DNA of 6,226 nucleotides from Oxalobacteraceae bacterium (GTDB lineage: Bacteria; Pseudomonadota; Gammaproteobacteria; Burkholderiales; Burkholderiaceae_D). Below the pieces are notes generated by a model that saw only the letters and a list, made by a program, of their open reading frames with translations, had not been told where the DNA came from and did not search any database. The stretch spans positions 1 through 6,226 of the forward strand of contig CANGFL010000086.1 of assembly GCA_947453015.1 (NCBI GenBank), read 5' to 3'. Below, one piece after another: positions 5,771-6,226 of this stretch. Within the stretch, counting starts at the first letter, position 1, and every line of letters starts with the position of its first letter. Position numbers and translations under genes: made by a program.

Positions 5771-6226
5771 GTCAGCGTCGTAGCAAACTAGTCATAATTT
5801 GGATCACTGTTCTTGCACTAGCGGCATTGATTTTTGTAAAAGAACGCCAGCTCGCCAAATCTCAAGAAGAGCCCGAAGGTAATCGTCCTAAATGGCTAAT
5901 ACCTATCGCCCTGGAAGAGATAGGTGCAATTGAAGTTATGCGCAAAGGACAATTGCATCGTTTCGAACGCGACGACAAGGGCATCTGGTTCTATCATGGT
6001 CAACAAGATGTTGCAAATGCGGCAGAACATGCGCACCGGGCGGACCCATTGGCAGCTAACACCATTTCACAAGCGGTCGCCATGTTCTCTCGTACTCGCA
6101 AAGAGCAACCCATACCGCTGCAACCAGGAAAAGACGAATACGGTGTCAGCCGCCCTGACATTTTGATCATGGTGTACAACCCAAAGAAAAGCGAGCCAGT
6201 AGCACGTTTTTCAGTGGGCATTGTTA
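5767..6226 (+). CDS. DUF4340 domain-containing protein (partial, 3' end outside window)
   Basis: The frame is open for 153 codons to the window edge, so the C-terminal part is missing. Its start overlaps the GldG-family stop in ATGA, which indicates translational coupling and a shared job. Residues 8-24 are a single hydrophobic helix after a basic MSQRRSK start, so the protein should be anchored in the inner membrane with its body in the periplasm. IGAIEVMRKGQLHRFERDD (52-70) and GIWFYHG (72-78) form the first beta-rich unit, and EYGVSRPDILIMVY (124-137) is the start of the next. This pattern, together with its place directly after GldG, identifies the DUF4340 family. His78, His88 and His90 lie in a hydrophilic insert after the WFYH strand. 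No enzymatic motif is seen. Its biochemical role is unknown; a structural or regulatory subunit of the ABC complex is the natural inference. Confidence 0.85.
   Translation, partial: MSQRRSKLVIIWITVLALAALIFVKERQLAKSQEEPEGNRPKWLIPIALEEIGAIEVMRKGQLHRFERDDKGIWFYHGQQDVANAAEHAHRADPLAANTISQAVAMFSRTRKEQPIPLQPGKDEYGVSRPDILIMVYNPKKSEPVARFSVGIV

Overview
The window reads as an ordinary chromosomal stretch from a Gram-negative bacterium, most likely a betaproteobacterium (Burkholderiales-like). The evidence is a LivJ-type periplasmic binding protein, Sec signal peptides, strong GGAG-type ribosome binding sites, roughly balanced G+C by eye, and an ABC / GldG-family / DUF4340 gene cluster of the kind found in beta- and gammaproteobacteria. 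The taxonomic call is an inference from gene content; nothing in the window fixes the genus. No RNA gene, mobile element or CRISPR array was seen.

Layout. (1) At 1-869 on the minus strand is the 5' two thirds or more of a secreted substrate-binding protein of a branched-chain-amino-acid-type ABC transporter, cut by the left edge. (2) At 870-1486 is a 617-bp, partly very AT-rich, divergent intergenic region with no convincing gene. It holds several short palindromes and a duplicated 10-bp word. (3) At 1487-2353 on the plus strand is a secreted metallo-beta-lactamase-fold enzyme. Its metal-ligand spacing matches AiiA-type N-acyl-homoserine lactonases, and it is followed by a strong Rho-independent terminator. 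(4) From 2432 to the right edge is a tightly packed plus-strand operon: ABC ATPase, six-helix ABC-2 permease, GldG-family auxiliary protein, and an incomplete DUF4340 protein. Two of the three junctions are 4-bp ATGA overlaps and the other is a 25-bp gap.

How the genes work together. The ATPase and permease should form an ABC-2 type transporter in the inner membrane. The GldG-family and DUF4340 proteins should be its membrane-anchored partners with large periplasmic domains. Their relatives GldA/GldF/GldG are linked to gliding in Flavobacterium, but no other gliding gene is seen here and the substrate of the proteobacterial version is unknown to me. The lactonase-like protein is a separate transcription unit that would act in the periplasm, possibly degrading acyl-homoserine lactone signals. 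The most notable points are the Trp at the position of the AiiA catalytic-site Tyr, the His-rich segments in both auxiliary proteins of the ABC operon, and the very short space between the lactonase terminator and the operon's first start codon.
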